IMG/VR virus record: IMGVR_UViG_3300046460_000427
Location: 1-37,334 of that record
DNA from: a virus
DNA: 37,334 nucleotides
Direction: 5' to 3' (one strand)
Made by a program: the position numbers and the translations under genes. This document shows positions 1 to 6,969 of the stretch, piece by piece (the first letter of the stretch is position 1; each line of letters begins with the position of its first letter). The notes below the pieces were generated by a model. It made no database searches. It saw only the letters and a list, made by a program, of their open reading frames with translations, and was not told the origin of the DNA.

Positions 1-225
1 ATGAGCGACGATCGCGCCTGCATGATCCATGCGCTGGAGAATGCTCTTGCAGATGCCCGTAGCGGCCGGCTGACGGCGTTCGCCATGGCCGGCCTTGGCC
101 AGGGCGAGCATGTCATCTCCTATAGCTTCGACGATCATGACGCCCAGGTCTGGGCTTCCATGGTCGGCGCCACCCAGCAGCTGCTTTCCGAGGTCATCAT
201 GCCCCGGCCGGAGGCGCGGAAATGA
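1..225 (+). CDS. Small early protein, unknown function (74 aa)
   Basis: I do not recognise this protein. It is a short, soluble-looking, acidic product with no membrane segment or clear motif. The window opens exactly on its ATG, so its upstream signals cannot be judged, and a longer form starting before the window is possible. Its stop overlaps the ATG of the next gene (ATGA), which places it in a tightly coupled early operon running toward the transposase genes. In Mu-like phages this region between the repressor and gene A usually carries variable small host-takeover or regulatory genes; assigning such a role here is inference. Confidence 0.6.
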   Translation: MSDDRACMIHALENALADARSGRLTAFAMAGLGQGEHVISYSFDDHDAQVWASMVGATQQLLSEVIMPRPEARK

Positions 226-422
226 GCGCCGATTTCGACGATTTCGACTGCGACGTCAGCTACGACGACGCGCTGGCTCAGAAGGTCAACGAAATGGCCG
301 AGCGTGTGGCGACGGCGCACAGGATCGTTCCCGGCGCTGTTGCAACGACAGGCATCGAAATTGACGATGTCCGGTACGAAATGACGCTGCGCGTTGCCCC
401 CTTGGGGAGCGACGCATCATGA
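222..422 (+). CDS. Small acidic early protein, unknown function (66 aa)
   Basis: Not recognised. The N-terminal quarter is rich in Asp, with DFDDFDCDVSYDD at residues 4-16, and the rest is predicted soluble. Such acidic small phage proteins are sometimes DNA mimics or inhibitors of host proteins, but nothing specific supports that here. It starts at an ATGA overlap with the preceding stop and itself ends in an ATGA overlap with the following gene, so translational coupling is likely. The chain of overlaps is the main evidence that the gene is real. Confidence 0.6.
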   Translation: MSADFDDFDCDVSYDDALAQKVNEMAERVATAHRIVPGAVATTGIEIDDVRYEMTLRVAPLGSDAS

Positions 423-670
423 GCGCCAAGGCAGACACGCTGGGCGCGCTGATCGTCCTCATCCGTGGCTGGAAGGCTGACGGCTTCACCGCCGGGCTGA
501 TCATCGACACGCTGATCTACACCCATAAGGCGAAGTCCGACTTCGTCTGCGGCGCCTATCGCCTGCGGCTGGCAGGCGTCACCGCGACCTGCACCGCCAG
601 CGCCGAGCGCGCGCTTGATGCGTGGGTATCCGCTGCGGAACGCCGCATTGCACGGGAGATTGGCGCATGA
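419..670 (+). CDS. Small early protein, unknown function (83 aa)
   Basis: Not recognised. The product is a compact, mostly helical-looking protein with a basic C-terminal helix and no membrane segment. It begins at an ATGA overlap with the gene before it and ends in an ATGA overlap with the methyltransferase. This arrangement fixes the methyltransferase start at 667 rather than at the earlier in-frame ATG at 622. It belongs to the variable early block upstream of the transposase; function is unknown. Confidence 0.6.
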   Translation: MSAKADTLGALIVLIRGWKADGFTAGLIIDTLIYTHKAKSDFVCGAYRLRLAGVTATCTASAERALDAWVSAAERRIAREIGA

Positions 671-1386
671 GCGCCGCCGCCCTCCCCGCGCGCCATCCGC
701 AGGACTGGTATGTCGAGCAGAGCTGGACCGTCCGCGCGCTGATGCAGATGGTGAAGTTCAACCCCGAATATACCGTGTGGGATCCATGCTGCGGCCTGGG
801 GACCATCCCCATGGCGTTTGCCGATGCCGGCTTCACCGTGGTCGGCAGCGATCTGGTCGACCGCTGGTCGGCGCAGACGCTGGGTATGCCCCACCTGTTC
901 ATGGGCGAGCATGATTTCCTGGGCAGCCAGCGCCACATGATGGAGAGCTGGCCGCTGCTCGATATCGTGTTCAACCCGCCCTACAGCGTCGAGGCGGACA
1001 TCGCCGAGCGCTGCATCCGCAAGGCGCTGGACGTGGTGCATGGCAAGGTCTGCGCGCTGCTGCCGATCCGGTGGCGGGCCAGCGAGAAGCGTTTCGCCTT
1101 CTTCCGGGAATATCCGCCGCTGGAGATCCTGGAATTCTGCGACCGGCCATCGATGCCGCCGGGCGACCAGCTGCACCAGCGCGACCCGAAGACGGGCGCG
1201 CTCACCGCGTGGCGCCGGGGAAAGACCGATTACGCCTGGTATCACTGGGACAAGCACTTTCCCCGCCCCGCCACCGTCTCTCGCATCATCCCGCCCCGGT
1301 CGGCCGAGCAGAAGCGCATCGACCGGGCCGATGACCTGCGCCGCGTGGGCGCGCTCCCTCCCCTCAGCATGGAGATGGCCGCATGA
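667..1386 (+). CDS. DNA methyltransferase, N6-adenine type (239 aa)
   Basis: This is a class I SAM-dependent DNA methyltransferase. Motif I is DPCCGLGTIP at residues 39-48, followed by an acidic SD at 61-62. The catalytic motif IV is NPPY at 103-106, preceded by a hydrophobic strand (LLDIVF). NPPY in this order is typical of adenine-N6 enzymes. No separate target-recognition domain is obvious; the roughly 95 residues after the core may serve. There is no restriction endonuclease next to it, so it is probably an orphan enzyme. Protection of phage DNA from host restriction, the role Mom plays in Mu, or control of transcription or transposition are plausible. The start at 667 is chosen from the ATGA overlap with the previous gene. 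Confidence 0.85.
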   Translation: MSAAALPARHPQDWYVEQSWTVRALMQMVKFNPEYTVWDPCCGLGTIPMAFADAGFTVVGSDLVDRWSAQTLGMPHLFMGEHDFLGSQRHMMESWPLLDIVFNPPYSVEADIAERCIRKALDVVHGKVCALLPIRWRASEKRFAFFREYPPLEILEFCDRPSMPPGDQLHQRDPKTGALTAWRRGKTDYAWYHWDKHFPRPATVSRIIPPRSAEQKRIDRADDLRRVGALPPLSMEMAA

Positions 1387-1640
1387 CGAATGCACAATAT
1401 TTGCGCCCCGGAATTCCTTTCGCTCTGGCGCACGCCATTGAGGAAGCCGGCGAGTTTCTTGCCGCCGCCGGGAAAACCCAGCGTTGGGGTCTGGACAGCT
1501 ACAATCCAGAGCTTCCGATCCTCGATCGCGAAAGCAATGAGGATTGGCTTCGCCGCGAAATGGCCGATCTTCGTGGTGCGCTCGACCGCCTGGAAGCCCA
1601 GCTGGATTTGCGGGCGCCTCTGGCGGGAGGCGTCGCATGA
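1383..1640 (+). CDS. Small protein, possible minimal MazG-like NTP pyrophosphohydrolase (85 aa)
   Basis: The fold and function are uncertain. Two helices carry the spacing seen in all-alpha NTP pyrophosphatases (MazG/dUTPase superfamily): an EExxE at residues 20-24 (EEAGE) and an ExxD at 59-62 within REMADLRGAL. In that superfamily these acidic residues bind Mg ions and the enzyme cleaves (d)NTPs or ppGpp-type alarmones. At 85 residues it is near the lower size limit of the family. A helical protein with chance acidic residues is the alternative. It overlaps both neighbours by ATGA and so belongs to the early operon. Confidence 0.55.
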   Translation: MTNAQYLRPGIPFALAHAIEEAGEFLAAAGKTQRWGLDSYNPELPILDRESNEDWLRREMADLRGALDRLEAQLDLRAPLAGGVA

Positions 1641-1906
1641 CGATCGTGAAGGATATCGCGGACGGCGTCCGCAACGCGGAACTGCGGCCGATCGGGCTGC
1701 TGCTGGGCTGCTCGGGCTGGCATGCCTATGCCGCCGACAGCGAGCACATCATGCGTGATTGCGCGAAGGACCATCCCGACTGGGATGATCTGCGCCTTGT
1801 CCGCGCGCTCTCCTTCGCCCGCACCGATGATTTCCAGGGCTGGGATCTGCTGATCGGCAAGAACCCCAATCCCCACCGCTCCGATCGGGGGAGGGCAGCG
1901 GCATGA
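1637..1906 (+). CDS. Small early protein, unknown function (89 aa)
   Basis: Not recognised. The translation is plausible as a soluble protein with a central Trp/Asp-rich segment (DWDD and DDFQGWDLL) and a basic tail. The chosen start, ATG at 1637, overlaps the previous stop as ATGA. The same frame is open further upstream to 1544, but that stretch is Arg/Pro/Gly-rich and looks like an out-of-frame shadow of the preceding gene. The stop overlaps the next ATG in the same way, so it sits in the coupled early operon. Confidence 0.6.
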   Translation: MTIVKDIADGVRNAELRPIGLLLGCSGWHAYAADSEHIMRDCAKDHPDWDDLRLVRALSFARTDDFQGWDLLIGKNPNPHRSDRGRAAA

Positions 1907-2127
1907 GCACGCCCCGTTCCCGCCAGGGCGAGCGCTTCGCCCGTGCCCGTTCCGAGTTTCTGGCGGCGCAGATCCTCGGCTGCACCATCCCGGAACTGCG
2001 CGCCCGCAAGCAGCACATGCGCACGGACGCGACGATCGCACGCATCGACACGCGCAGCGCCGCCCGTGCCAATCGCCTTGGCACCGCCCAGACCGACCCC
2101 TCCGACCGCTGGATGATGAGAGACTGA
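1903..2127 (+). CDS. Small basic early protein, unknown function (74 aa)
   Basis: Not recognised. It is strongly basic (many Arg) with a helical N-terminal half, so nucleic acid binding is possible but unproven. It starts with an ATGA overlap and its TGA stop shares its last base with the next ATG (TGATG). No membrane segment or metal-binding motif is seen. It lies in the variable early block upstream of the transposase genes. Confidence 0.55.
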   Translation: MSTPRSRQGERFARARSEFLAAQILGCTIPELRARKQHMRTDATIARIDTRSAARANRLGTAQTDPSDRWMMRD

Positions 2128-2321
2128 TGTCGCAGGGTTCGAACATCAAGGCGGCTCCGGCCGCGCTGACGCCCGATGTGGTCGGAAGTGTGATCGAATG
2201 GCTCAACACGCCGTCGGTCAAGCCGGAGATCATCGGCGTCAATCTGGCCACGAAGCCGGACGAGGCTGTCGAGATCGCGTTTCTCGACGGCAGGATCATC
2301 TCCTTTCGGAAGGTGTTCTGA
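2127..2321 (+). CDS. Small early protein, unknown function (64 aa)
   Basis: Not recognised. After a low-complexity N-terminus, residues from about 18 onward look like a small alpha/beta protein ending in alternating hydrophobic strands (EIAFLDGRIISFRKVF). It is joined to both neighbours by one-base TGATG overlaps, implying translational coupling. Function is unknown. Confidence 0.55.
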   Translation: MSQGSNIKAAPAALTPDVVGSVIEWLNTPSVKPEIIGVNLATKPDEAVEIAFLDGRIISFRKVF

Positions 2322-3010
2322 TGGTCGCCGTGGGTAAGATCCAGCGGGTAGACGGGCACGCCCTGAGCGAGCTTCAGCGCATTGCGCTGGTCGATCTGCA
2401 CATGGGCTTTCGCTTCAGCATCGACGGGCGGACCGAGCGCGGGCTGATCCTGAAAAAGCTCCTGTATGTCCGCCCGACGCAAATGAAGTCGGGCAGGATC
2501 TTCACGCTTCCCTACCTCACAGCCAAAGGCAAAAAGCTGGCGGCGAAGATCTTTGAGGCCGAAATGTGCAAGATCGCCGGAGATCGCGCCCATAGCAGCG
2601 GATTTTCGATCATCGGCATCGACCACAGCAGCGGTTCTGATTTAGGAGTTCTACATGTCCATCACGCCGGAAAACTTCTTGCAAGCATCCCGATTGACCG
2701 GGCTCGCGACGGTGACGCACATTCGCGCGGACGATCTGGCCGCCCTTCAGATACAGACAGTTCGTCTTGCGGAAATGCTGGACCGCTGGGATGTTCAGTT
2801 AACGGAAATGCCGGATCGGCCCCCGCCGCCGCCATCCCGGCCGGCATCACCGGGCGAATTCATCAAGAAGAACCCCAACATCCTCTAGCCGATCCCGACC
2901 TCGGTCGGATCGAGCGCGGACACGTCTGTAAACACGGCATTCGCTGGCCGCATCCGTGCGACCAGTGCGACGCCCTTGCATGGGCCTTGGAGAAGGCTCG
3001 CCGTGGCTAA
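2321..3010 (+). CDS. Early protein with winged-helix-like N-part and Cys/His C-terminus; overprinted in its middle (229 aa as one frame)
   Basis: The frame is open for 229 codons, but its parts differ in quality. Residues 1 to about 110 look like a real small domain, possibly winged-helix: paired helices, then LTAKGKKLA, as found at the end of many phage winged-helix proteins. Residues about 112-185 are Ser/Arg/Gly-rich and look like the shadow of the gene at 2655-2888 in another frame. The last 30 residues are again protein-like, with a metal-ligand pattern in CKHGIRWPHPCDQC (C-x-H-x5-H-x-C-x2-C). Either one long protein is overprinted, or the Cys/His piece is made by frameshift or from a rare start. 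The next gene's GTG overlaps this stop by 8 bases, which suggests the end of the frame is translated. Confidence 0.5.
   Translation: MVAVGKIQRVDGHALSELQRIALVDLHMGFRFSIDGRTERGLILKKLLYVRPTQMKSGRIFTLPYLTAKGKKLAAKIFEAEMCKIAGDRAHSSGFSIIGIDHSSGSDLGVLHVHHAGKLLASIPIDRARDGDAHSRGRSGRPSDTDSSSCGNAGPLGCSVNGNAGSAPAAAIPAGITGRIHQEEPQHPLADPDLGRIERGHVCKHGIRWPHPCDQCDALAWALEKARRG
2655..2888 (+). CDS. Small protein with proline-rich linker, nested in another frame (77 aa)
   Basis: Not recognised, but it looks genuinely coding. It has an AGGAG Shine-Dalgarno about 7 bases before the ATG, an amphipathic N-terminal helical region, then a run of five prolines near residues 56-60 and a basic tail. It lies wholly inside the 2321-3010 frame in a different reading frame, where the longer frame has implausible composition. 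It may instead be the true gene here, with the longer frame split around it. Its stop is followed at once, in the -1 frame, by the Cys/His segment of the longer frame, so a frameshift fusion is another possibility. Confidence 0.55.
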   Translation: MSITPENFLQASRLTGLATVTHIRADDLAALQIQTVRLAEMLDRWDVQLTEMPDRPPPPPSRPASPGEFIKKNPNIL

Positions 3011-3461
3011 GCTCCGCGCCAATCCCAATCAGATCGCGTTCGCTTTCGATCCGCCGCAGCCGGCGTCGCTTCCGGCCGCGCTGGCCGGCATGGATGCGCG
3101 GATCGCGCGCACCGTTGCCGAGGCGCTGAACCATGACGACCGGGACCGGTCCGTCATCGCGGCCGAGATGACCGTGCTGCTGTGCGACGAGGTCACGAAG
3201 CTGATGCTCGACGCCTATGCGAGTCCCGCGCGGGACGGCCACAATATCAGCTTCGCCCGCATGTGCGCGCTGATCGCCGTGACCAAGCGCTTCGACCTGC
3301 TCGACCGCGAGCTGCGCGAGATCGGCGCGGCCGTGCTGGTCGGCGACGAGCTGTACGCAGCGCAGGTCGGCCATCTCAGATCAGAAATCGCCAAGCTCAC
3401 CAGTCAACTGAAGACGGTGGAGCGCATGGCTCCGACCATAACGAGGAATCGCCGTAAATGA
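3003..3461 (+). CDS. Early protein of unknown function preceding the transposase (152 aa)
   Basis: Not recognised. It is a helical soluble protein: a short basic N-terminus with a Pro-rich patch, then long helices ending in a heptad-like, probably coiled-coil stretch near residues 118-140. I chose GTG at 3003 because GGAGAAGG lies 6 bases upstream and the start overlaps the previous stop. The earlier TTG at 2976 would add only an unlikely extension. The stop overlaps the transposase ATG as ATGA, so production of this protein and of transposase is probably coupled. Confidence 0.6.
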   Translation: MAKLRANPNQIAFAFDPPQPASLPAALAGMDARIARTVAEALNHDDRDRSVIAAEMTVLLCDEVTKLMLDAYASPARDGHNISFARMCALIAVTKRFDLLDRELREIGAAVLVGDELYAAQVGHLRSEIAKLTSQLKTVERMAPTITRNRRK

Positions 3462-5413
3462 TCGCTTCGGGGGGGAAGACCTGGTTTACCGCTGCTGAAA
3501 TCGCCGACCTTGGCTTGCCGGGGTTGCCGAAGACCAAACGCAAGGTGAACGAGCGCGCGGACGCGGAGAATTGGGCGGTCGCAATCGACGATGCCGGCCA
3601 TCCGCTGGCCCGGCGCCGCAATGCCCGTGGCGGGGGCACCGAATATCATGTGTCGCTGTTGCCTGCCGCCGCCCGCGCCGAGCTGGCGCATCGCGGCATG
3701 CTGTTTGTCATCACCGAAACAAACAGCGCTGACGAGCGCCGATCCGACCAGTGGCGCTGGTTTGACCGCCAGAACGAGAAGACGAAAGCGGAGGCGCATC
3801 GCCGCCTGGGCATGATCGAGAAGATCGACATGTTCGTCAGCGCCGGCCTGCTGATATCGACTGCCGTCGCCGCCGTGTCCGTCGCCGAGAAGATCGGTAA
3901 ATCGACGCTCTGGGACTATCTGGGGCTGATCGACGGCGTCACCCCGGCCGATCGCCTGCCCGCGCTGGCGCCGCGCCGGTCGGGCGGCGGCGCGGCGGCG
4001 CAGATCGACGCCGAACTGTGGCAGATGCTGCTCTCCGATTTCCTGCGCCTGTCCCAGCCCAGCTGGGAGAGCTGCTACCGCCGCGCCGCCGAGGCCGCCA
4101 AAGAGCGCGGCCTGGCGATCCCGCACAGCCGCACGCTGTTCCGCAAGCTGGAAGCCGAGGTGCCGCCGCAGGTCATCACCATCCGCCGCAAGGGCGAGGA
4201 AGCCCTGCGCCGCATGCTGCCCCCGCAAATCAGGAGCGTCGCCGAGATGCATGCCATGGAACTGGTGAATATCGACGGTCATCGATGCGACGTGTTCGTG
4301 CGCTGGCCGGACGGCACGATCGCGCGCCCCACGCTGGTCGCCATCCAGGACGTCTACAGCCGCAAGTTCCTGGCATGGCGCGTGGCCGAGAGCGAGGACA
4401 TGGTCACGGCCCGGCTGGTGTTCGCCGACCTGTTCGCCAAATGGGGAATCCCCAAGGGGCTGCTGTCCGACAATGGCCGCGCCTTCGCCTCCAAATGGCT
4501 GACCGGCGGCGCCAAGACGCGCTTCCGCTTCAAGGTCCGGGAGGAGGAACCGACCGGCGTGCTGACCGCCCTGGGCGTGAAGATCCATTGGGCAAAGCCT
4601 TATCGCGGCCAGTCCAAGCCGATCGAGCGCGGCTTTCGCGACTTCTGCGACGCGATCGCCAAGCATCCCGCTTTCGAGGGCGCCTATACCGGCAATTCGC
4701 CGCTGGCGAAGCCAGAGAACTACGCCAGCAGGGCGATCGACCTGGACGTGTTCCTGCAAGTCTGGGACGCGGGCATCGCCGAACATAATCGCCGCCTCGG
4801 CCGCCGGACCGAGATGGGCGCCGGCCAGCGCAGCTTCGACGAGGTGTTCGAGGAAAGCTATGTCCGCTCGCCAATCGGCAAGGCGACCGACGAGCAGCTG
4901 CGCCTCGCCCTCTATGCCGCCGATCAGGTCAGCACCGATCGCAAGACGGGCGCCGTCAGGCTGGCGGGGAACAGCTACTGGTGCGAGGAACTCGCCCAGA
5001 TCGTCGGCGAGAAGGTGACGATCCGCTTCGATCCCGAGGACCTGACCAAGCCCGTGCACGTCTATGACCGGGCCGGGCGCTTCCTCTGCACCGCGCCGCT
5101 CTGGCAGGCCACCGGCTTCCTCGACATGGCGGCGGCCAAGGACCGCCAGCGCCTCGAAAAGCGGCACCAGAAGGCCACGCGCGAAGCCGAAAAGGCACTT
5201 GGCCTGCTCTCCGCCGCCCAGCTGGTGGAGAAGCTGCCCACCTATGACGAGGAGCAGGCTCCGCCCAGCCCGCGCCCGACCATCACCCGCATGGTGCGCC
5301 ATCGCGGCCAGACTGCGGCGGCTCTCAAGGCCGTCTCAGAGCCCTCTCAGGAAGCCCTGCACACGGCGAACGTCGATCGCTTCACCAACGCTGCGCTGCG
5401 CCTGATCAAATAG
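3458..5413 (+). CDS. A: Mu-type transposase A (DDE recombinase, 651 aa)
   Basis: Catalyses end cleavage and strand transfer in replicative transposition. The N-terminal 65 residues match the Mu-type DNA-binding domain (GLPGLPKTKRKVNERA near residues 21-36). The RNase H-like core carries the catalytic triad as D273 (NIDGHRCD), D338 (SDNGRAF) and E390 (KPIERGF), almost the same positions as D269, D336 and E392 of MuA. The beta-barrel follows (about 490-560) and the last 80 residues are a basic helical tail, as expected for the MuB/ClpX-contacting region. Length is close to MuA (663). The start is an ATGA overlap with the preceding gene; 13 bases separate it from the B gene. It appears intact and active. 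Confidence 0.97.
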   Translation: MIASGGKTWFTAAEIADLGLPGLPKTKRKVNERADAENWAVAIDDAGHPLARRRNARGGGTEYHVSLLPAAARAELAHRGMLFVITETNSADERRSDQWRWFDRQNEKTKAEAHRRLGMIEKIDMFVSAGLLISTAVAAVSVAEKIGKSTLWDYLGLIDGVTPADRLPALAPRRSGGGAAAQIDAELWQMLLSDFLRLSQPSWESCYRRAAEAAKERGLAIPHSRTLFRKLEAEVPPQVITIRRKGEEALRRMLPPQIRSVAEMHAMELVNIDGHRCDVFVRWPDGTIARPTLVAIQDVYSRKFLAWRVAESEDMVTARLVFADLFAKWGIPKGLLSDNGRAFASKWLTGGAKTRFRFKVREEEPTGVLTALGVKIHWAKPYRGQSKPIERGFRDFCDAIAKHPAFEGAYTGNSPLAKPENYASRAIDLDVFLQVWDAGIAEHNRRLGRRTEMGAGQRSFDEVFEESYVRSPIGKATDEQLRLALYAADQVSTDRKTGAVRLAGNSYWCEELAQIVGEKVTIRFDPEDLTKPVHVYDRAGRFLCTAPLWQATGFLDMAAAKDRQRLEKRHQKATREAEKALGLLSAAQLVEKLPTYDEEQAPPSPRPTITRMVRHRGQTAAALKAVSEPSQEALHTANVDRFTNAALRLIK

Positions 5414-5426
5414 AAAGGACCGATCC

Positions 5427-6386
5427 ATGAACCACCCCGACACGCTGCCCATCGACATCGACGAAATGCGGGCATGGGCCAATGGCTACAAAACCGAAAA
5501 GGGGCTGAGCTGGAAGCAGTTCGGCGACGAAACCGGCCTGCCGGGCGGCACCCTCCAGCCCTTCTGCACGGGCAAATATGCCGGCGACAACGGCCGCATC
5601 GCCCGTGAAATCTTCAAGTTCATGCAGGCGGTCCAGAGCCGCATCGCGCGCCGCCAGGGCATTCCCGTCGATCCGGGCTTTTTCGAGACGCCGACCTCGC
5701 TGCGCGTGCGCGGCCTGCTGGCGATCGCGCAGACCGGCCGGATCACCTTCGGCGCGATGGGCGCCGGCCTGGGCAAGACGCGCACGGCGGAGGATTTCGC
5801 CGAGCGCACCCGCCCTGTCTGGCTCGCCACCATGCGCGAATCCTCGCGCAAGATGAACGCCATGATCCAGACCGTGGAGCGGGTGATAGGCCTTCAGGCG
5901 ACGCGCAGCTGGCCGCACCTCATCAGCCAGGAGATCGTCGTCAAGATGCGCGGGCAGCGCGGCACCCTGATCATCGACGAGGCGAACCACCTGGAATATG
6001 CCGCCTTCGAGGAAATCCGGGCATGGCATGATGCCACCGGCGTCGGCGTGTGCTTCCTTGGCAATGAGGAGCTGCTCGCCCGCATCGAGAGCGGGCGCCA
6101 GCGCGACGCCTTCGCCCGCCTCAACAGCCGCATCGCGCAGCGCCTGGTGCAGAACCTGCCCGACCAGGGCGACATCACGGCGTTCTGCGATGCCTGGGGC
6201 ATCATGGACCCCGGCATGCGCCGTATCCTGTCCGACGTCGCGCTGGTTCCGGGTTCGGGAGGCCTGCGCGAATGCCGGCAGATCGTCGAGGCGGCGTCGA
6301 TGCTCGCCGCCGACGACGGTGATGGGCTGGAACTCGCGCACATGACCTTCGCGGTGGAAAACCGCGCCCGCCGGATCCTGCGCTGA
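5427..6386 (+). CDS. B: Mu-type target-activating ATPase B (319 aa)
   Basis: MuB-like AAA ATPase that coats target DNA, delivers it to transposase and gives target immunity. Residues 10-65 form an HTH-like N-terminal domain, as in MuB. The ATPase core has Walker A GAGLGKT at 112-118 and Walker B LIIDEA at 181-186, then a sensor-like GNEELL. Length is close to MuB (312). A Shine-Dalgarno (AAAGGA) lies about 7 bases before the ATG. It follows A directly, as in Mu, and its stop overlaps the next small gene. Confidence 0.95.
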   Translation: MNHPDTLPIDIDEMRAWANGYKTEKGLSWKQFGDETGLPGGTLQPFCTGKYAGDNGRIAREIFKFMQAVQSRIARRQGIPVDPGFFETPTSLRVRGLLAIAQTGRITFGAMGAGLGKTRTAEDFAERTRPVWLATMRESSRKMNAMIQTVERVIGLQATRSWPHLISQEIVVKMRGQRGTLIIDEANHLEYAAFEEIRAWHDATGVGVCFLGNEELLARIESGRQRDAFARLNSRIAQRLVQNLPDQGDITAFCDAWGIMDPGMRRILSDVALVPGSGGLRECRQIVEAASMLAADDGDGLELAHMTFAVENRARRILR

Positions 6387-6550
6387 TGCGCGCGCTGCAT
6401 CGCATCTGGACCGTCGCGACGACGGCCCCGGCGACTGGCGCGCGCTATCCGCGTGCCGTCATCGTCAGGGCGGCGGCAGTGATGCTGATCGCCATGGTCG
6501 CCGTGCCCGCCGCGATCGCGGCCATGCTCGCGCTGGAGCCCGCCCGGTGA
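6386..6550 (+). CDS. Small single-pass membrane protein (54 aa)
   Basis: This short frame fits exactly between the B gene and the DnaA-like gene: its ATG overlaps the B stop (TGATG) and its TGA overlaps the next GTG start. A positively charged N-terminus (about residues 1-28) is followed by one hydrophobic segment of about 21 residues (VRAAAVMLIAMVAVPAAIAA, 27-46, continuing slightly) and a very short tail, so an inner-membrane anchor with the N-terminus inside is likely. Function is unknown. Placement by perfect overlaps on both sides is the main support. Confidence 0.6.
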   Translation: MRALHRIWTVATTAPATGARYPRAVIVRAAAVMLIAMVAVPAAIAAMLALEPAR

Positions 6551-6969
6551 GCGCGCCGCAGACCCTTGAGGAACTGAGGCGGAAAGTTGCCGCCGTGCTG
6601 GCGCAGCTGCCGCCGGTCACGCCCGACGCGGCGTTGGGATGCCGGCCATTTGCCGGGATCGAGCTTCCCTATGTCCGACTGAACGACATCCTGCGCGCCG
6701 TCGCCTTTGAGACCGGGCTGAGGGCAGACGACATTCGCGGCCCACGCCGCTTCCGGCTGTTGTTCCGCGCCCGTGCGGCCGTGTGCTGGCTCGCCCGGCG
6801 GCTGACCGGACAGAGCCTGCCGAGGATCGCTGCACTGCTGGGCGACCGGCACCACACGTCGGTCCTGAATGCCATCGCGCGGGCCGAAGCGCTGCGCGCG
6901 AGCGACCCCGCATTCCGCCGGATGACCGACCGCCTGGTCATCCAGTTTTCCCCGCCGAAGGAGCAATGA
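6547..6969 (+). CDS. DnaA domain IV-like DNA-binding protein (140 aa)
   Basis: Residues about 45-118 match the C-terminal DNA-binding domain of the replication initiator DnaA: a long helix with basic residues (RARAAVCWLARRLTGQS), then the HTH signature GDRHHTSVLNAI at 99-110, comparable with GGRDHTTVLHA in DnaA. There is no AAA ATPase domain, so it cannot act as a full initiator. It could bind DnaA-box-like sites, compete with host DnaA, or act as a transcription factor. It starts with GTG overlapping the preceding stop and ends in an ATGA overlap with gemA. In Mu this interval holds kil/gam-type genes, which I do not see here. Confidence 0.8.
   Translation: MSAPQTLEELRRKVAAVLAQLPPVTPDAALGCRPFAGIELPYVRLNDILRAVAFETGLRADDIRGPRRFRLLFRARAAVCWLARRLTGQSLPRIAALLGDRHHTSVLNAIARAEALRASDPAFRRMTDRLVIQFSPPKEQ

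Noticed and set aside
622-666. ATG at 622 as methyltransferase start
   Set aside because: The added 15 residues are read from the preceding gene in another frame; ATG 667 gives the ATGA overlap typical of this operon.
3404-5302. 632-codon open frame on the - strand opposite the transposase
   Set aside because: Shadow of the transposase gene, which has intact catalytic residues on the + strand; the antisense product is low-quality sequence.
5414-5426. A promoter between A and B
   Set aside because: The 13-base gap holds only a ribosome site; there is no room for a promoter and A and B are expected on one transcript.
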